DNA of 64,000 bases from Erpetoichthys calabaricus (GCF_900747795.2 NC_041401.2:158819233-158883232); one strand, 5' to 3'. Counted from the first letter of the stretch, positions 43,521 through 56,437 are shown. Numbers and translations: made by a program. The notes: generated by a model from the sequence alone, not told the origin.

Positions 43521-43973
43521 CTATGCAAAGGAATATGCTGCAGTGTCGTGCAGGATTATTAATGCATCATCAAACACTTTTGTAGCCCTGATAGCTCTTT
43601 CCCAGCTGGGAATGCGTCCCCCTATGTATACCCATTTGCAACGTTGGAAATATGTACTATTCATGAAAAGTGTACATGTGACAATACTACTATTGCTGCA
43701 GCCCCCCTGACTATCAAAGAGGTCTTTTACTTCCTTAAACCAGCAAATTTTTGTCATGGGGTATGTCACATTTCCCAGCCTCAGTTGCTGATCATTGCTG
43801 CACCATGTCAAATTACATGGCCGATACTGCTGCCGTGTCACGTTTACCAACCTTACAGAACAGTTGTGCTCTCCCTTCTTTTGATTGCCAATAGCATGTC
43901 GCCTGACAGAGCTGGCGCAGTACCAAGGGCTTAACAGCTGGGAGTTCAGCTGCAGTTTCTGCCCTTTTTTCAT
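43521..43973 (-). pseudogene. secreted or envelope-like glycoprotein fossil fragment
   Basis: A 150-codon minus-strand frame has six N-glycosylation sequons (NCS, NVT, NLT, NVT, NSS, NST) and at least seven Cys, several adjacent to them. This pattern fits an extracellular glycoprotein ectodomain, possibly a retroviral-type envelope surface part. No membrane segment, signal peptide or neighbouring gag/pol is seen, and I do not recognise the exact family. It is a fragment, and the Helitron begins 22 bp away on its upstream side. Treated as a fossil. Confidence 0.4.
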
Positions 43974-44566
43974 TTTTTACATATAGTATTAGTATCCATA
44001 TTACTAACCGAGAATGCTAAACCGGATGGACGCAGGGACATCCGGCCATGGGCCGTAGCCGCAAAAAGACGTACTGCGCAGGCGCCCCAAGAAATGAGGC
44101 GCCGCGAGAGGCGGCCGCGACCACAGAAAAAAGGAGTGAGCACAGAAACAAGGAGTCAAAGAAATGAGGCGCCGCGACCACAGAAAAAAGGAGTCAGCAC
44201 ATAAAAAAGGAGTCAAACGCAGGCGACGCACACAGCGCCGCACGAAAGCCATTGCACACGAAACTAGCACACAAAAAAAAAAAAGAAGCCGCTCGCGCCC
44301 CACGAATCCCGCACCCACCTCCAAGCACCCCCCCCCCACCCCCTACAAGCAACGGACGATTCAACAAGCCCCTGGCACACAAAAAAAAGAACCCGCAACA
44401 ACCCCCCCCCCCCCCCCCCCGAGACGAAACGGGACAGACTACGGACATGGTACATGAAACGTTCACAACAACGACGATTCAGACCCACAAACACACTAAC
44501 ATCAATAAGAAGTGACACCCAAAGCCCCATTTCTAAAGGAACCGTCCGCAGACACCTGCTAAATGA

Positions 44567-45010
44567 TTGCGGCACTTAGCTGACAACGCGTTCAATAATG
44601 AGTCCACTATTCAGGAAAATTCATTGGGATTAATGAATGTCATTTGCAATCATTGTCATTCACTTAACTTCCCTGAAGAAACAACTGGCAATACAAGTAA
44701 TGAATTTACACGTTGTTGTCAAAAGGCTCAGATTAGACTGCCTCCTTTACATTCATATCCTGAATATCTACAGAAGCTTCTAACTAACGATGTGCCTGAA
44801 ACTAAAAACTTTATGAACGGCATTACATCCTACAATAGTTCATTTTCTTTTGCATCTACCGGAGTAAATATCAGGCCACCAAAAGGCAATGGCCCATACT
44901 GCTTTCGCATATGTGGACAAATATTACATCGCATTGGAACAGTGCACCCTGAAACAAATCAACAACGCAAATATGCACAAATCTACACACAAAGCCCCAT
45001 TTCTAAATGA
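44567..45010 (+). pseudogene. Helitron Rep-region fragment
   Basis: Contains FPEETTGNTSNEFTRCCQK, then FASTGVNIRPPKGNGPYCFR and QILHRIGTVHPETNQQRKYA: the block just before the HUH Rep domain in Helitron helicase proteins. The Rep HUH motif itself is absent. Confidence 0.85.
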
Positions 45011-45049
45011 ACCGTCCGTATTAAACATACGTCATCTCAACACGTTCAC

Positions 45050-45430
45050 AATATGCAGCATAGGTAGATCTCATTACAATAAGGCACTATTAACCGTTCA
45101 ACCGCAGAAAAGGCTCCATATTAACAGTGAGTGCGATCCTCCTTATTACTTATCCATATTTATCACGCTCAAGAACAAACAAGTCATAAATTCACGATCA
45201 CGGGTACAAAACAATACCGCTCGGATAACGGGAGCAAACACAATTCACACTATGCAGCATAGGTGGATCTCATTATAATGAGGCACTATTAACCGTTCAA
45301 CCGCAGAAAAAGCTCCATATTAACAGTGAGTGCGATCCTCCTTATTACTTTTCCAGATTTCTAACGCTGAAGAACAAAAAATTCATGAATTCACGATCAC
45401 GGGTACAAACCGATACGGCTCGAGTAACGG
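45050..45430. repeat. 199-bp tandem repeat inside the Helitron
   Basis: ATGCAGCATAGGTAGATCTC at 45,053 recurs as ATGCAGCATAGGTGGATCTC at 45,252, and both are followed by CACTATTAACCGTTCAACCG and AATTCACGATCACGGGTACA. Confidence 0.9.
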
Positions 45431-45726
45431 GACCACACACACGAACCCGCATGAAAAAAAACAATACACGTCGGCTCCAACGCGCTTCTGAAACTCTGGA
45501 AGAAAAAATGTCTCGGCTCCAAAAACGCAAAGCTCAACTAACACAATTACAGAAACGAACCCAAATGGACAGACACACTGAACGTGGACGCATGCAGCGC
45601 GCGTCTCACAGTACTGCATCGAAACAGGCACGGCTTCAAAACGAAACACCTCCCGTCTCAGACATACAGAAACGGCAGCGAGAGAACATCAACGCCAGAC
45701 ACCTGCTAAACGATTGCTCCAGTTAG
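45385..45726 (+). pseudogene. Helitron N-terminal basic region fragment
   Basis: Reads RRLQRASETLEEKMSRLQKR and further Arg/Gln-rich units, the repetitive basic N-terminus typical of fish Helitron proteins. It should precede the Rep block but here follows one copy of it, showing rearrangement. Confidence 0.75.
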
Positions 45727-45769
45727 CTGACAATGCGTTCAATAATGAGTCCACTATTCAGGAAAATTA

Positions 45770-46240
45770 ATGAACGTCATTTGCAATCATTGTCATTCAC
45801 TTAACTTCCCTGAAGAAACAACTGGCAATACATGTAATGAATTTACACGTTGCTATCAAAACGGTCAAATTAGACTGCCTCCTTTACATTCATATCCTGA
45901 ATATCTACAGAAGCTTCTAACTAACGATGTACCTGAAAGTGAAATCTTTATGAACTGCATTAGATCCTACAAATCGGTATCCACTATGAACATTCACAGT
46001 GGCACTGCACATGACATCCGTCTTGCGAAACTGTTAATTATTGATGAATGTACAATGGCATCCACTCACTTACTCCACACCATTCATAAACTTCTACAAA
46101 CGTTTATGAATAATGATCTGCCCTTTGAAGGAAAGGTACTTTTATTACAAAGAGATTTTAGACAGTGCGTAGCTATTGTTCAGTGCACCTTAAAATACGC
46201 AGACAATTGGCATTGCTTTGAAAAGATAGTTAGTACATAA
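45770..46240 (+). pseudogene. Helitron Rep-to-helicase chimeric fragment
   Basis: Begins with a second copy of FPEETTGNTCNEFTRC and then jumps to DIRLAKLLIIDECTMASTHL and DLPFEGKVLLLQRDFRQC, the DE-box (motif II) and motif III region of the PIF1-like helicase. Walker A is missing and the Gly of the usual GDFRQ is changed, so it cannot be a working helicase. Confidence 0.85.
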
Positions 46241-46600
46241 CATACGATGTCCACATCCACATCAAAACAATTGGTTATTACAACTGGGAGATGGTACACT
46301 CACCAATACAGATAGACTTCACCCAGATATTATTACAATTCCTCAAGCCTTTATCTGCGACGACTTAGTTACAGACAGATTTGGAACAGCAGTCTCATTT
46401 GACCAAATGCCCCTTTTAACACAACGCACTATATTATGTCCAAAAACTATTAATGTGGAAAACATAACTACCCAAGTCATTACATTACTGCATCATCTAC
46501 ACCTTCACACTATTCTATATCTCATTCATACATCACGCTCTTTCTCATTCCCAACACCAGGGGTTGGCGAGCGAAGCGAGCAGGGGGCGGAGCCCCCTAG

Positions 46601-47955
46601 TGTAAAACATAAGACAGACGAGTTTCAAAACACACATTTTTTATTCTGCCTCAGTGCATTCAATGCACTGTATTTCTGGATGAACACTCATTGGTTATCA
46701 GCTCCCCTGCCCGCCCCTACAACTAAAGACAAACTCAACCCGTTTGACTTTATTGGACAAGCCACAGTAGTTGGCGTGAGTTGCTGGGTCTGTCGAATTA
46801 TGTGAGTGACTTCACAGGAGCACAACTCCAACTGTCTCCAACTTGCCAAGATTACGTAAGTGAAGGCTGCAACTGAAAATCGCTGGAAAAGTCCAGTAAT
46901 GTGACATAAGCTTTGGGATAGGTGATTTTTGTGATATTTAGTGATCATTTCTAAATATATCACTGTTTGACTCCTGTCTTGGCACAGTGGCTTGTGACCA
47001 TTTCAGTTATGGTGTCTTAACTAATTGCCGACGAAAGGATTATGGAGAGTCAGGCAGGCAGCAAGTTAATTTGCCCACATAATATATTAGGCCGTGTCTA
47101 TTTTACCAAATGCTGGTATTGCTGGTTTTAAGACTGAACACCATGTCTTTATTTTAACTGGGAAACATATAAGAAAAATACAACATCCTGCATATATGAT
47201 AAGCATGCTCATTTATGTTCACCCAATTATCCACTCTGGTCACTGCAATCCAAGACAACAGGGTGAAGCAACAAGTGCCAGTTTGTTACTGGACCACAAT
47301 AATCACAGCTTTAAAAGGTGCACTTTATTGGAGTAGCAACAACAAATGAGAGATATTCCACAAAAAAGGTTGTCTATTGTTTAAGCAAAATTAAAAATAC
47401 CACAATGCAAGATTACTGACAGGGAGGCATTCAACGCTCTGCATGAGGAAAGTACCAAGAAAATAAAAGCTTTATTTGTTTGGTTGGCACAGAAATAAAA
47501 TTAGTACCGAGACATTTTCTAAAGATGAACTCCCCTTCCAGGAATGGCATTTCAGTCAACCAGCAAAACAAGCCTGCAACTCATCCATCCACTTTAAACC
47601 ATTTACTCCAACACAGTCTAACGGGAAGCCACCACGTATCTTGGCAGGATACACAGAAGGAGGCCTCAACCTAGGATAGGACACCAATCCATTACAGGGT
47701 ACTCTACTGCCTCCAGTACTTCAGCCAATTTACAATGTCAAGTGATTTTTTTTTTTTTAGCTATACACAAAATTTGTCTTAATGCATAGAAAATTTACTT
47801 AAGCCTAACCTCATTCTACACCAGAAATCCATTTTCTTTTAAAACAAGTACATTCTCACATAAATTACAAAATGCAGTGTTTCCCCAATACTGCAAGAAC
47901 CTAAAATTTCAGACATCCCAACTTATCTGCCTCTCTTTTACAAACAGATACTCAC
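46601..47955 (-). other. MOB4: MOB4 intron 6, remainder
   Basis: Faint SINE-like traces at about 47,625-47,710 (GGACACCAATCCATTACAGG). Otherwise nothing recognised. Confidence 0.5.
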
Positions 47956-48035
47956 CTGCTTGGAAAGTATTTGTTGCTATTTAATAGACAGGCAGCTCCA
48001 TCTAACGTGTGTCTAGTGTAGTCAATTGCTGGACA
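47956..48035 (-). CDS. MOB4: MOB4 exon 6
   Basis: Encodes [20 protein letters not shown] and NKYFPS plus two bases of Arg145 (residues 119-144), identical to human. Confidence 0.97.
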
Positions 48036-48216
48036 CTGTAAGAAACCAAATGTTCAGAAGAACATGAATGAGTTTTTAAACATATTAAACAGAACCACTA
48101 TATATTGCCAAAACATCTGAAAAGTCCCATCTAGAATTTTTGTGTGACAAATATTAATTCAAGTGTAACAAATGACCAATATATAATCTTAAAGGAAGAC
48201 TCTACCCAAAAATGAT

Positions 48217-48860
48217 ATACGAGGAGTTGAGCAAAAGTTAAAAAATGGGATAAACCTTAACACAACTGATCATATCATTTCTCAGTGTAGTCTCCACCCT
48301 TCTCAATGCCTGGAAGTGCCTAGATTCCAGCAGAATAGGTTTTGTCTTGACTTTGCAACCACTCGTGCACCCGAGTTACTGTCAAACACTACATGTCAAG
48401 GGGTACTACGGTCACTAGTGCAAGTTACTGCGACTTGCTGGAGACCAATGTGAAGCCTGCTGTTCGACCCAAGCAGCAGGGACTGCTGTCTCAAGGAGTC
48501 CTTTTGCTGAAAAATAATGACACACTGCTAAGAACACCATGTCTGGGAAACTGAAGTTTGAGGTATTGCCACATTATGCCTTATTCGCCAGATTTGGCAC
48601 CGTGTGATTTCCACCTTTTTGGACTGCTAAAAAAAACATCTGGGTGGTTGTCAATTCAAGAGATGATGCTGTGAAGAAAGCAGTGTACGAGTGGTGGCAA
48701 GGACAAGACAAAACCTTTTATTCTGTTGGAATCCAGGCAATTTCAGGCAGGTGGCACAAGTCCATTTAGATGGGTGGAGACTACATGATCAGTTTTGTTA
48801 AGGTTTGTACCATTTTCTAGTAAATTCCATTTTCTATCTTTAGCTTGACTCCCCCTTATA
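48217..48860 (+). mobile_element. mariner-type remnant
   Basis: Imperfect inverted ends (TATACGAGGAGTTGAGCAAA and TTAGCTTGACTCCCCCTTATA). The middle encodes, with breaks, LRYCHIMPYSPDLAPCDFHL FGLLKK, the mariner block with the last catalytic Asp (YSPDLAP-D). The front of the gene is missing. Confidence 0.75.
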
Positions 48861-51800
48861 CAAATATGTTATTTATCCCATGTGATTTGTACTGATGTCC
48901 AAGAAAAAAAAATAATTTCACATTTTCATGGAGAATTAAGGTATTTCTGATAGAAGGGGAGCCTATGGTGACCAATACAACAGCAAATGAATCAAAAGTC
49001 CTTGTGGGGGATTGGCAAATCTCATGTTACTCAGGCAGCTTAATCCACATGTCAAGTTATCCAGTCGTATTCTCATAAAGTGCAAAATGCGTGCAATTCT
49101 GTCTTATTGTCAAATGAATACCACTGGACATGAAAGTAGTCAACAAACAGGACGTCTGTACACACGAGAGTGTGGAGAGGAGTGTTGAGTCTAAGAAGCA
49201 CTTAATAGATCAAAATCCTAATCTTAATAATAATAATAATTCATTACATTTATATAGCGCTTTTCTCAGTACTCAAAGCGCTAAATCTTAACTGAACTAA
49301 AATTAAAAGGATATGTTTGGTTGTTTTTAAGTTAAAGTTATTTCTACACAATCATGGTATGCATTAGACACTTAAAATTATGTTCTAAAGTGAAGAATTT
49401 TTTTTATAAATTTTAAAAATACCTTGTAGATTCTTGTAGTTTTCAATGAATGGTACACGGGTCCAAAGGTAAAAGAAACAATCCATTAACACTAGAATCC
49501 CTGAAGCCTACGAAAAATGTTAAAATGCCAGGCCACCAAAACTAAACTACAAAAAACTATTTCATAACAGATTTTTGGTCCTGTTTTCCTGAGGTAAGGA
49601 TATTTTGTAGCATAGAAAGTAAAACAGAGAAGGGTAAGATTGTAGTGAAACAGAGGAGATATTTTTATTCCCTTTTTGCCTTTTATTCTGCATGTATAAT
49701 ACATGGTTTCTTAATTTTTGTGTTTTGTTGCTTTTTAAATTTTCACTAAAGATTTTAAAGCAATTTTTTTTGGACTTGAGAGATTTTGTTGTTACGAATT
49801 TGACTTATGCTGGATCCTGCCTTGCCTACTCAGTAGCTGGTCAACTTTGGGAATCTAGAAAAGACGCAGCTACATAGCGAGTGACAGCACAGTGAGAAGG
49901 GCACAAGTTTCAGTGTACTTTGAACAAATAATAAATCTGAATTTAAAATGATTACATTCTATTTTTATTAAAAGACTTAGATTTCTGAAAGAGCCAAGCC
50001 AACTTTTTAATGGTGGGTGTCGTGCATATATAATCAAAAAAAAAAAAAAAGTCTACAACTGATGGTCTAGACCTATGTAAGGTATGGTGCTGCTGCCGAA
50101 CACCTGGACAATATGATAATAAAGGAACTGGGCACAATGATCTGGAGTGAGTAAATTCACTAACACTGGTCCCAATCAATCCATAAATGCACAGGGAGAA
50201 CACACATACTATACAGAACCAGACTCTGTGAGGCAGGAATGACAGCCTACTCTGCCAATGTTAAAACATCTGTACTGAACTTACAAAGTGACCTGTGATT
50301 GTGTTTGCTTGCCCTGCTCGGGGATTGTTTCTGCTTTGCTTCCAATGCTTGCTGCCTTGTGCCCCTATCCTAGATAAAGGGTCAAGAAGAGGAGTGGCTT
50401 ATTTTCATTATTATTTTTATTATTAAGCCAACAGAGGAGAAAAAACACAGATTAATGGACGAAAGATATTGAGGACAATTATGATGATATTATCATTATT
50501 ATTATTAGAACCCTAGAACATTATGGTTATCCAGGTGTTGTTCCCACCTTTTTCTCTATGATTGTTTGGGGTAGGCTCTAGTTGCCCCATGACTATGTCC
50601 TGGAAATGAGGGTCAGGAAGATGGATGGACGATTATTATTATTGAGTGGCACAGTGTATCTCTGCTGTCAGTCATTGAAGGAGACTGGGGTTTCACGTGG
50701 TCCAAACACATGCACATTAGGTGGACTTTTGTTAGTAAAGCAGTATCTGTTTGCCTTGAAATTGACTGGTGTCCTGCCCAGGGACTGTTCTTGCCTTGTG
50801 TCCAAAGCTTACCAGGACAGGCTCTAGCTACCCTGTGGCCCTTCCCTGGAAAGATGGGTTAGGCAAATGGATGGATGGATGCCAGTAACATCTGTTCAGT
50901 TCTAGTCACTTGGTTACGTGCTATGCACAAGCTCAATATTGTCTCCTCACTGAAACATGTATGCATGGTTAATCCATCAACAATTGGAGTGATCTTTGCA
51001 AAAATAACGAAAAAAAGCTTCCATATAGTAAAAGAATGTCACCAATCATGTGACTTTTCCAGTTACTAAGTAGCAATCCACATCTGGGAAACAACATACA
51101 ATAATAATAGTAAGACCCCTCTGCGAGGACTTCCCAAGGTGAATTCACACCCCTAAGGACAAGTACCTCCTCCCCATTTCACAGGCTGCAGTGGGGACAA
51201 TCACCCTGGGGCTGAAACGATACCGCAGAAGACAACAAACCTGACAAAATCAGGAGCCCAACCAGTCTCCTTTTAAAATAACAATCTCACAACAATGGTT
51301 TGCTTTTTTCCCCCCCTTATTAAAATGATGTCCATAACACTGTTTGCAATATATGTACAATCTCAACATGCTTAGCAACACTCAATATTTTTGGCTTGAA
51401 AACTAGATGTATTTGTTAAGTTTTAAGACTTTTAATGACAGGACTCCAGTATTCATGTGCTCCATTATTAAATGCATGTGTGGGCCACTTAGTTTTTTTT
51501 TTTTTTTTTTTTTTAATGTGTAAAACATGCTTCACTTTTGAATGCAATTTCATGTGGAAAAATTTTATACTGTAATTTTGATGAAATAACTTCCAACTTG
51601 AAAAATTTCAAATTTATCCTTTAAGACACAAAATTATGTTCCATTGCAATCAACAACCGAGTACCAATTACAGTCTATAAATGAAACTGCGCAGACATTG
51701 CGGCCCTTCAGGAAATGACACACTGTAATCCTATTTTAACACTTCAGTAGTGGAATACTGCACCTAAAATTAAATAAGGATTATACTTTGAAGCAAAATA

Positions 51801-52453
51801 TAGGATGGAGTAAATTCTAAATAGCATTAGTAACTGATATAGAAACATCACAAGTTTCAAATAAAACATGTTTTTTTATATACACTGTGGACCACTGGGG
51901 TGTGTACAGCCACCCTAACCCAACACAGACAGGCAGACACAAGTTCCAGTCCATATCTATCTATCTATCTATCTATAAAACCAGAGAGACACCCTGGTTT
52001 ATATCTCACTGTTTAGTGGAGTACAGAACTGCAGAGTGCAGGCTTAAAATGACAAATGTAACAACAGACTTCTAATATTTGAACATTACATACAGCATAA
52101 CCAAAGGAGATGAACATAAAGGTGTTATAACAAAGTAGAATTCCAAGGATTGAAAATACAGAATTTTGTTTTCTTTTCTGATAATAGCTATTACTTATAA
52201 GTGTGTTGAAAATCCCACAAATTCTTTTAAACAGAACAATTACCTAGAGCTCAATCAATAATTCTTATTGCACAGCATGAAAGAAAAAAAAAACAAAAAA
52301 AACACTATTAGGTATTTCAAAACACCTCTTAATTTTATACACAGAGGTAAATTTATGCCAAAGGAAAAAAGTTAATTTAAAATTTAATACATATATGCAA
52401 AACATAGCGAATTTAAAATTTATCAAAATTACAAATATAAGATAGTGTTTCAC
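48861..52453 (-). other. MOB4: MOB4 intron 5, mostly unassigned
   Basis: Scattered degraded SINE tails (GGATGGATGGA-type at about 50,619 and 50,868), an ATT-tailed SINE end at 49,219-49,280, poly-A/T runs (50,037-50,050; 51,491-51,514) and a CTAT repeat (51,955-51,975). No coding exon beyond the MOB4 exons. Confidence 0.5.
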
Positions 52454-52540
52454 CTCTTTAGGAGTTTTGTGAGCAGCACAGAGAAAAATCCACTGTTCAG
52501 TTGCTGTCATCTGTGTACATGTGTCAGGATGACACTCTCC
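52454..52540 (-). CDS. MOB4: MOB4 exon 5
   Basis: Encodes [20 protein letters not shown] and CAAHKTPKE (residues 90-118). C92 and C97 are the cysteine zinc ligands. Ser90 of human is Gly here. Acceptor ATCTAG, donor GTGAAA. Confidence 0.97.
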
Positions 52541-52879
52541 CTAGATGGGGGGGTTGATAAAAATAAAAAAAGATTAAACAAAAAAGTTAAATTACATACA
52601 TCTGGGAAACAGAAACTAGCTCTTTCTAAAAACATTTATCCATGCTTGTTTACCAGACTGGGAAAAATGAACTCTTTCTGAAGATGTTTCTAAGATGTCC
52701 ATTTAATAGAGGCATCCTTAAAAATAAGCCATGGATAAAGTAAAATGAGAGGATCAAGTAAGGCTGTGAGCTAATACTACATGGATTGTATTACACATAA
52801 TTCACACTGTTCAGAAAAATGCTGTACTGCATTTGTATCATTTAGTGTGGCAAAAAAAGACATGGTCATATTCTAACAT

Positions 52880-53853
52880 ACACAGCATTCATTAAAACCA
52901 CCTGCCCAGTTATTGTGTAGGTCCCCAAGATCGAGACATGGACACCATAAGACATCTGAAGGAGTCTTGTCTTATCTGGCACAAACACTTTAGCAGCACC
53001 TCCCACAGAGGCTCAATTGAACTGCGATCTGGGCAATGTGGGGGCCAAGTCAAAACCTTGAAAGATGCTACTGCCATCAGGGGATACCACTGCCATGAAG
53101 CTGTATGCACGGTCATCAACAATCTTTAGGTAGGTGGTATGTGTCAAAGTAACATCCACATCAAAGCCAGCACCCAAGGTTTCTCAGCAAAACATTGTTT
53201 CTTCCCACAATGCATCCTTCTTCCATTTCTTCCCCAGGTAAACGACATACCTGTACCAAACTGTTCACATAATCAAAAAAAATTGCCCCATTGTCCAATT
53301 CTGATGCCCACATGCCCACTGAAGGCACTTTCAGTGGTGGAGCGGGTTTAGCATGGGCACTCTGACCAGTCTCACACTACACAGCTACTTGCGAAGCACT
53401 GTGTGTGCCAATACCTTTTTCTCATGGCCAACATTGAGTTTTTCAGCAATTTGTACTACAGTGGCTCTTTTGCTGGATCAGAACAGATGGGATGGCCTTC
53501 GCTCCCCAGGAGAATCAGGGAGTCTTCTGCACCTGTGACCCGGTCACCAGATGTCCTTCCTTGAACCATTTTTGGTAGGTTTTAACCACTGCATACAGGG
53601 AACACCTGACAAGACCTGCCATTTTGGCGATGCTCTGATCCAATCGTCTAGCCATCACAGTTAGGCCCTTGTCAAAGTCATGCAGATCCTTGCACCTGCC
53701 CATTTTTCCTACTTCCAACACATCACCTTCATGAACTGGTTGTTTATTTGCGGTCTAATATATCCCAACCCTTACCAGGCATCATTTTAAAGAGATAATC
53801 AATGTAATTCACTCCTCCTGTCAGTGGTTTTAATGCTGTGGCTGATAAGTGTA
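52880..53853 (-). mobile_element. Tc1-like remnant of another lineage
   Basis: Ends TACACAGCATTCATTAAAACC and GGTTTTAATGCTGTGGCTGA with GTGTA. On the minus strand the start of the transposase is readable ([32 protein letters not shown]) and the end includes WPPHCPDRSSIEPLWE, the degraded catalytic NPIE-LW region. The frame is broken in the middle. Confidence 0.82.
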
Positions 53854-54182
53854 TTTGATAAAACAAACCTTCTTTAGCAAGTACACAAATAACATATATA
53901 TATATATTATGAAGTATGATATGTTCTGTTATTTATTCTATGTCAGTCAGAATTTAATCTTTAATGTGAAATACCAAATAGGCCTACAACACAGACTAAC
54001 TATTTCACATTCAGGCAGACAGTAACACCACCCTAAAGGAATCCCAAATCACTTTTTCCTACAGAACTCCTTCAAAGGTTTTTTGTACACAATGCTTTTT
54101 GGAATCTGACACATCTATAAAAAATACCTACAAGCCTACAGAGATTTTCTTTTATTACAATGTTTTATACCCAATGACTTAC

Positions 54183-54225
54183 CTGTAATTTAACAGCAAG
54201 TCCATTGAGCTCAAGGCAGAACTGT
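54183..54225 (-). CDS. MOB4: MOB4 exon 4 (43 bp)
   Basis: A short exon encoding the last base of Arg75 and QFCLELNGLAVKLQ. Acceptor TTTTTCAG, donor GTAAGT. Phases match exons 3 and 5. Confidence 0.95.
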
Positions 54226-55002
54226 CTGAAAAAGGATAAACTGATTAAAATAAAATACAGAACAAACTTCAAAATAAGAAACAGACATAATATAAAATGA
54301 CCATAAATAGTAATAAAAGGTATTAAATCATATAATAAGGTAACATTCTCAAGAATGAGTTATGTATTATGAGGGTTCTGTTCCATCGTGTATTCAGAAA
54401 GTACTCTGACCTCTTCACTTTCTGTACACTTGATTGTATTGTAGATTAAATTTTTAATGGATAAAACTTGCTATTTTGCCCATTAATATACATACAATAA
54501 CCCATTAATAACAAAGAGAAAACATGTCTCCAGAAAGGCTAGCAAATGTATGAGAATATTACAGTTTGACAAATAAGAGGTGACCATTCAGTACATCAAG
54601 CTTATTTGCTAAGCTCTCCCAATATCTCATCCATCTACTTCTTAATGGTTGTTAAGGTTTCTGTTTTAACTATCTGTATTGATAGTTTGTTCCAGGTTCC
54701 CACAACTCTTTGTAAAAAGAAGTGCTTTCTGGCTTCAATCCTAAATACACTTCTCCAAAAAACAAAAACTAATCTCTCACTCACAGAGGTATTCAGTCCC
54801 TCAACTCAGTACCTTGTACAGTATAAGCCCCTTTTGCAACACCTGAGAACCTTCTTGGGCATGTCTCTAAAAGGTCTGCAGAGCTGGGTTTAGGTAGTTT
54901 ATCCCATTCTTCCTGTCAGATCCTCTCAGCTTAGTTTGATAGGATGGAAAGCATCTGTAAATTTACAATCTATGTCTCTCCAGATTTTGTACAGGAAATA
55001 TA

Positions 55003-55125
55003 CAGTGCATCCGGAAAGTATTCACAGCACATCACTTTTTCCACATTTTGTTACGTTACAGCCTTATTCCAAAATGGATTAAATTCATTTTTTTCCTCAG
55101 AATTCTACACACAACACCCCATAAT
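55003..55125. mobile_element. isolated Tc1 terminus of the 12.1-kb family
   Basis: CAGTGCATCCGGAAAGTATT through CCCCATAAT closely matches 12,103-12,225, then stops abruptly. Confidence 0.85.
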
Positions 55126-55185
55126 TGCTCTAGTCTGCATACACGCTGGGGCAGGTTTTCTTCAAAGACCTATCTGTATTTGGCT

Positions 55186-55696
55186 TGTAGAAGAAGAATG
55201 TTCTCCTCATCACCACGTACCCTATGTGTTTGGTAACTAAGTTTCATAACAATGCTTGTAACCCTGCCAGTAAGAAAACTTGATTTATGAACTAACAAAA
55301 TTGTGTTACCCAAGGGCTCAGGAAAATGGTTTCTACATGATTTAAACTGCCTTTTTTGTTAACTTCCTCAAAGTGAATGACTCAGGGTCATAAGACTGCA
55401 GGCTGCAAGTGCAAGGCGTCTGTCCTGTGATCAGTCTTGGGGACATAGATAATGCTTAGCTCAGATATATTGCCTAACTTTAAAATTGTGATAATAAGGA
55501 TATTTTTCTGTCTCACTAATCATGAGACGAAGGGGTATATAAGCTCCCCCCAAGCTGTCGTTCAGGGTTCAGACGAGCCCTGCGGCGATAGACTGTGCTC
55601 TCTGAATCTTTACTTCCTGTGACTCCTAATGTGAAATAAAAGAGAACTAACAAAATATCACCCGCCTGCTGTCAGTCTGCACTCTTTTCGTCCACA
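55186..55696 (+). mobile_element. solo LTR fossil (511 bp), retrovirus-like
   Basis: TGTAG...CCACA ends, an exact 4-bp duplication GGCT on both sides (55,182-55,185 and 55,697-55,700), a TATATAAG box near 55,537 and AATAAA near 55,635. It sits in the transposase region of the old Tc1 copy, so it is younger than that element. No internal genes remain. Family is uncertain: 4-bp duplications suit gamma-type retroviruses or gypsy elements. Confidence 0.75.
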
Positions 55697-56387
55697 GGCT
55701 ACATTCATCCCTTTCTTAATTCTGACTAGTCTCCCTGTCCCTACTGCCGAGAAACACCCCACTAGCATGATGCTGCCACCATCATGTTTCACCTTAGGGA
55801 TGATATTAGGCAGGTGATGAGTAGTATCTATTCCTTGCCCCACATATGGGTTGGCGTTCTGACCTAAGAGTTAAACCTTTGTCTCATCAGACCAGAGAAT
55901 CTTTTTATTCATACTCTCCACGGCCTTTAAATGCCTTTTACTCGAGAAGCTTCCATGTAGCCACCCTACCATAAACACCTGATTGATGGAGTGCTGCTGA
56001 TATGGTCATCATTCCAACAGGTTTTCACATCTCAACAAAGTACTCCTGAAGCTCTGTTAGAGTAAGCAATGGGATCTTGGTCACATCCCTTAACATTGGC
56101 CCTTCTTGCCCAGTTACTCAGTTTGGTCAGATAGCAAACTCTAGTAATAGTCCTGGTGGTCACAAACTCCTTCCATTTCACATATTTTGAGGCCACTGTG
56201 CTCCTGGGAAAACTCATTGCTTAAGAAATGGTTTAATTGCGTTCCCTGACTCATACCACACCACAATATTGCAGAGGTCTACAGAGAGATCCTTGGGTTT
56301 CAAGGTTTAATTTGCCAAAACATACAGTGTGAATTGATGCAGATGCAAGATGCAGAGGACAGAATGATATGGAAAAAGATGATCCGC

Positions 56388-56437
56388 TGTGGCAACCCCT
56401 AATGGGAGCAGCCGAAAGAACAAGAAGAAGAAGATAT
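56388..56437. repeat. fish GAAGAAG-tail repeat fragment
   Basis: ATCCGCTGTGGCAACCCCTA followed by GAGCAGCCGAAAGAACAAGA is a common fish repeat 3' end with a GAA-rich tail. Confidence 0.6.

Larger units (their letters stand above)
43995..46600 (+). mobile_element. Helitron, end to end, 2,606 bp, internally rearranged
   Basis: It starts TCCATATTACTAACCGAGAA after an A and ends with hairpin GGGGGCGGAGCCCCC then CTAG before a T, i.e. inserted between A and T, as Helitrons do. Inside are fragments of Rep and helicase, a tandem repeat of about 199 bp (45,050-45,430) and a long direct repeat (44,590-44,817 and 45,735-45,960). The coding regions are partial, so it is non-autonomous. Confidence 0.9.

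Noticed and set aside
44164-44515. Lys/Pro-rich ORFs across poly-C and poly-A runs
   Set aside because: Low-complexity DNA inside the Helitron with no family match.
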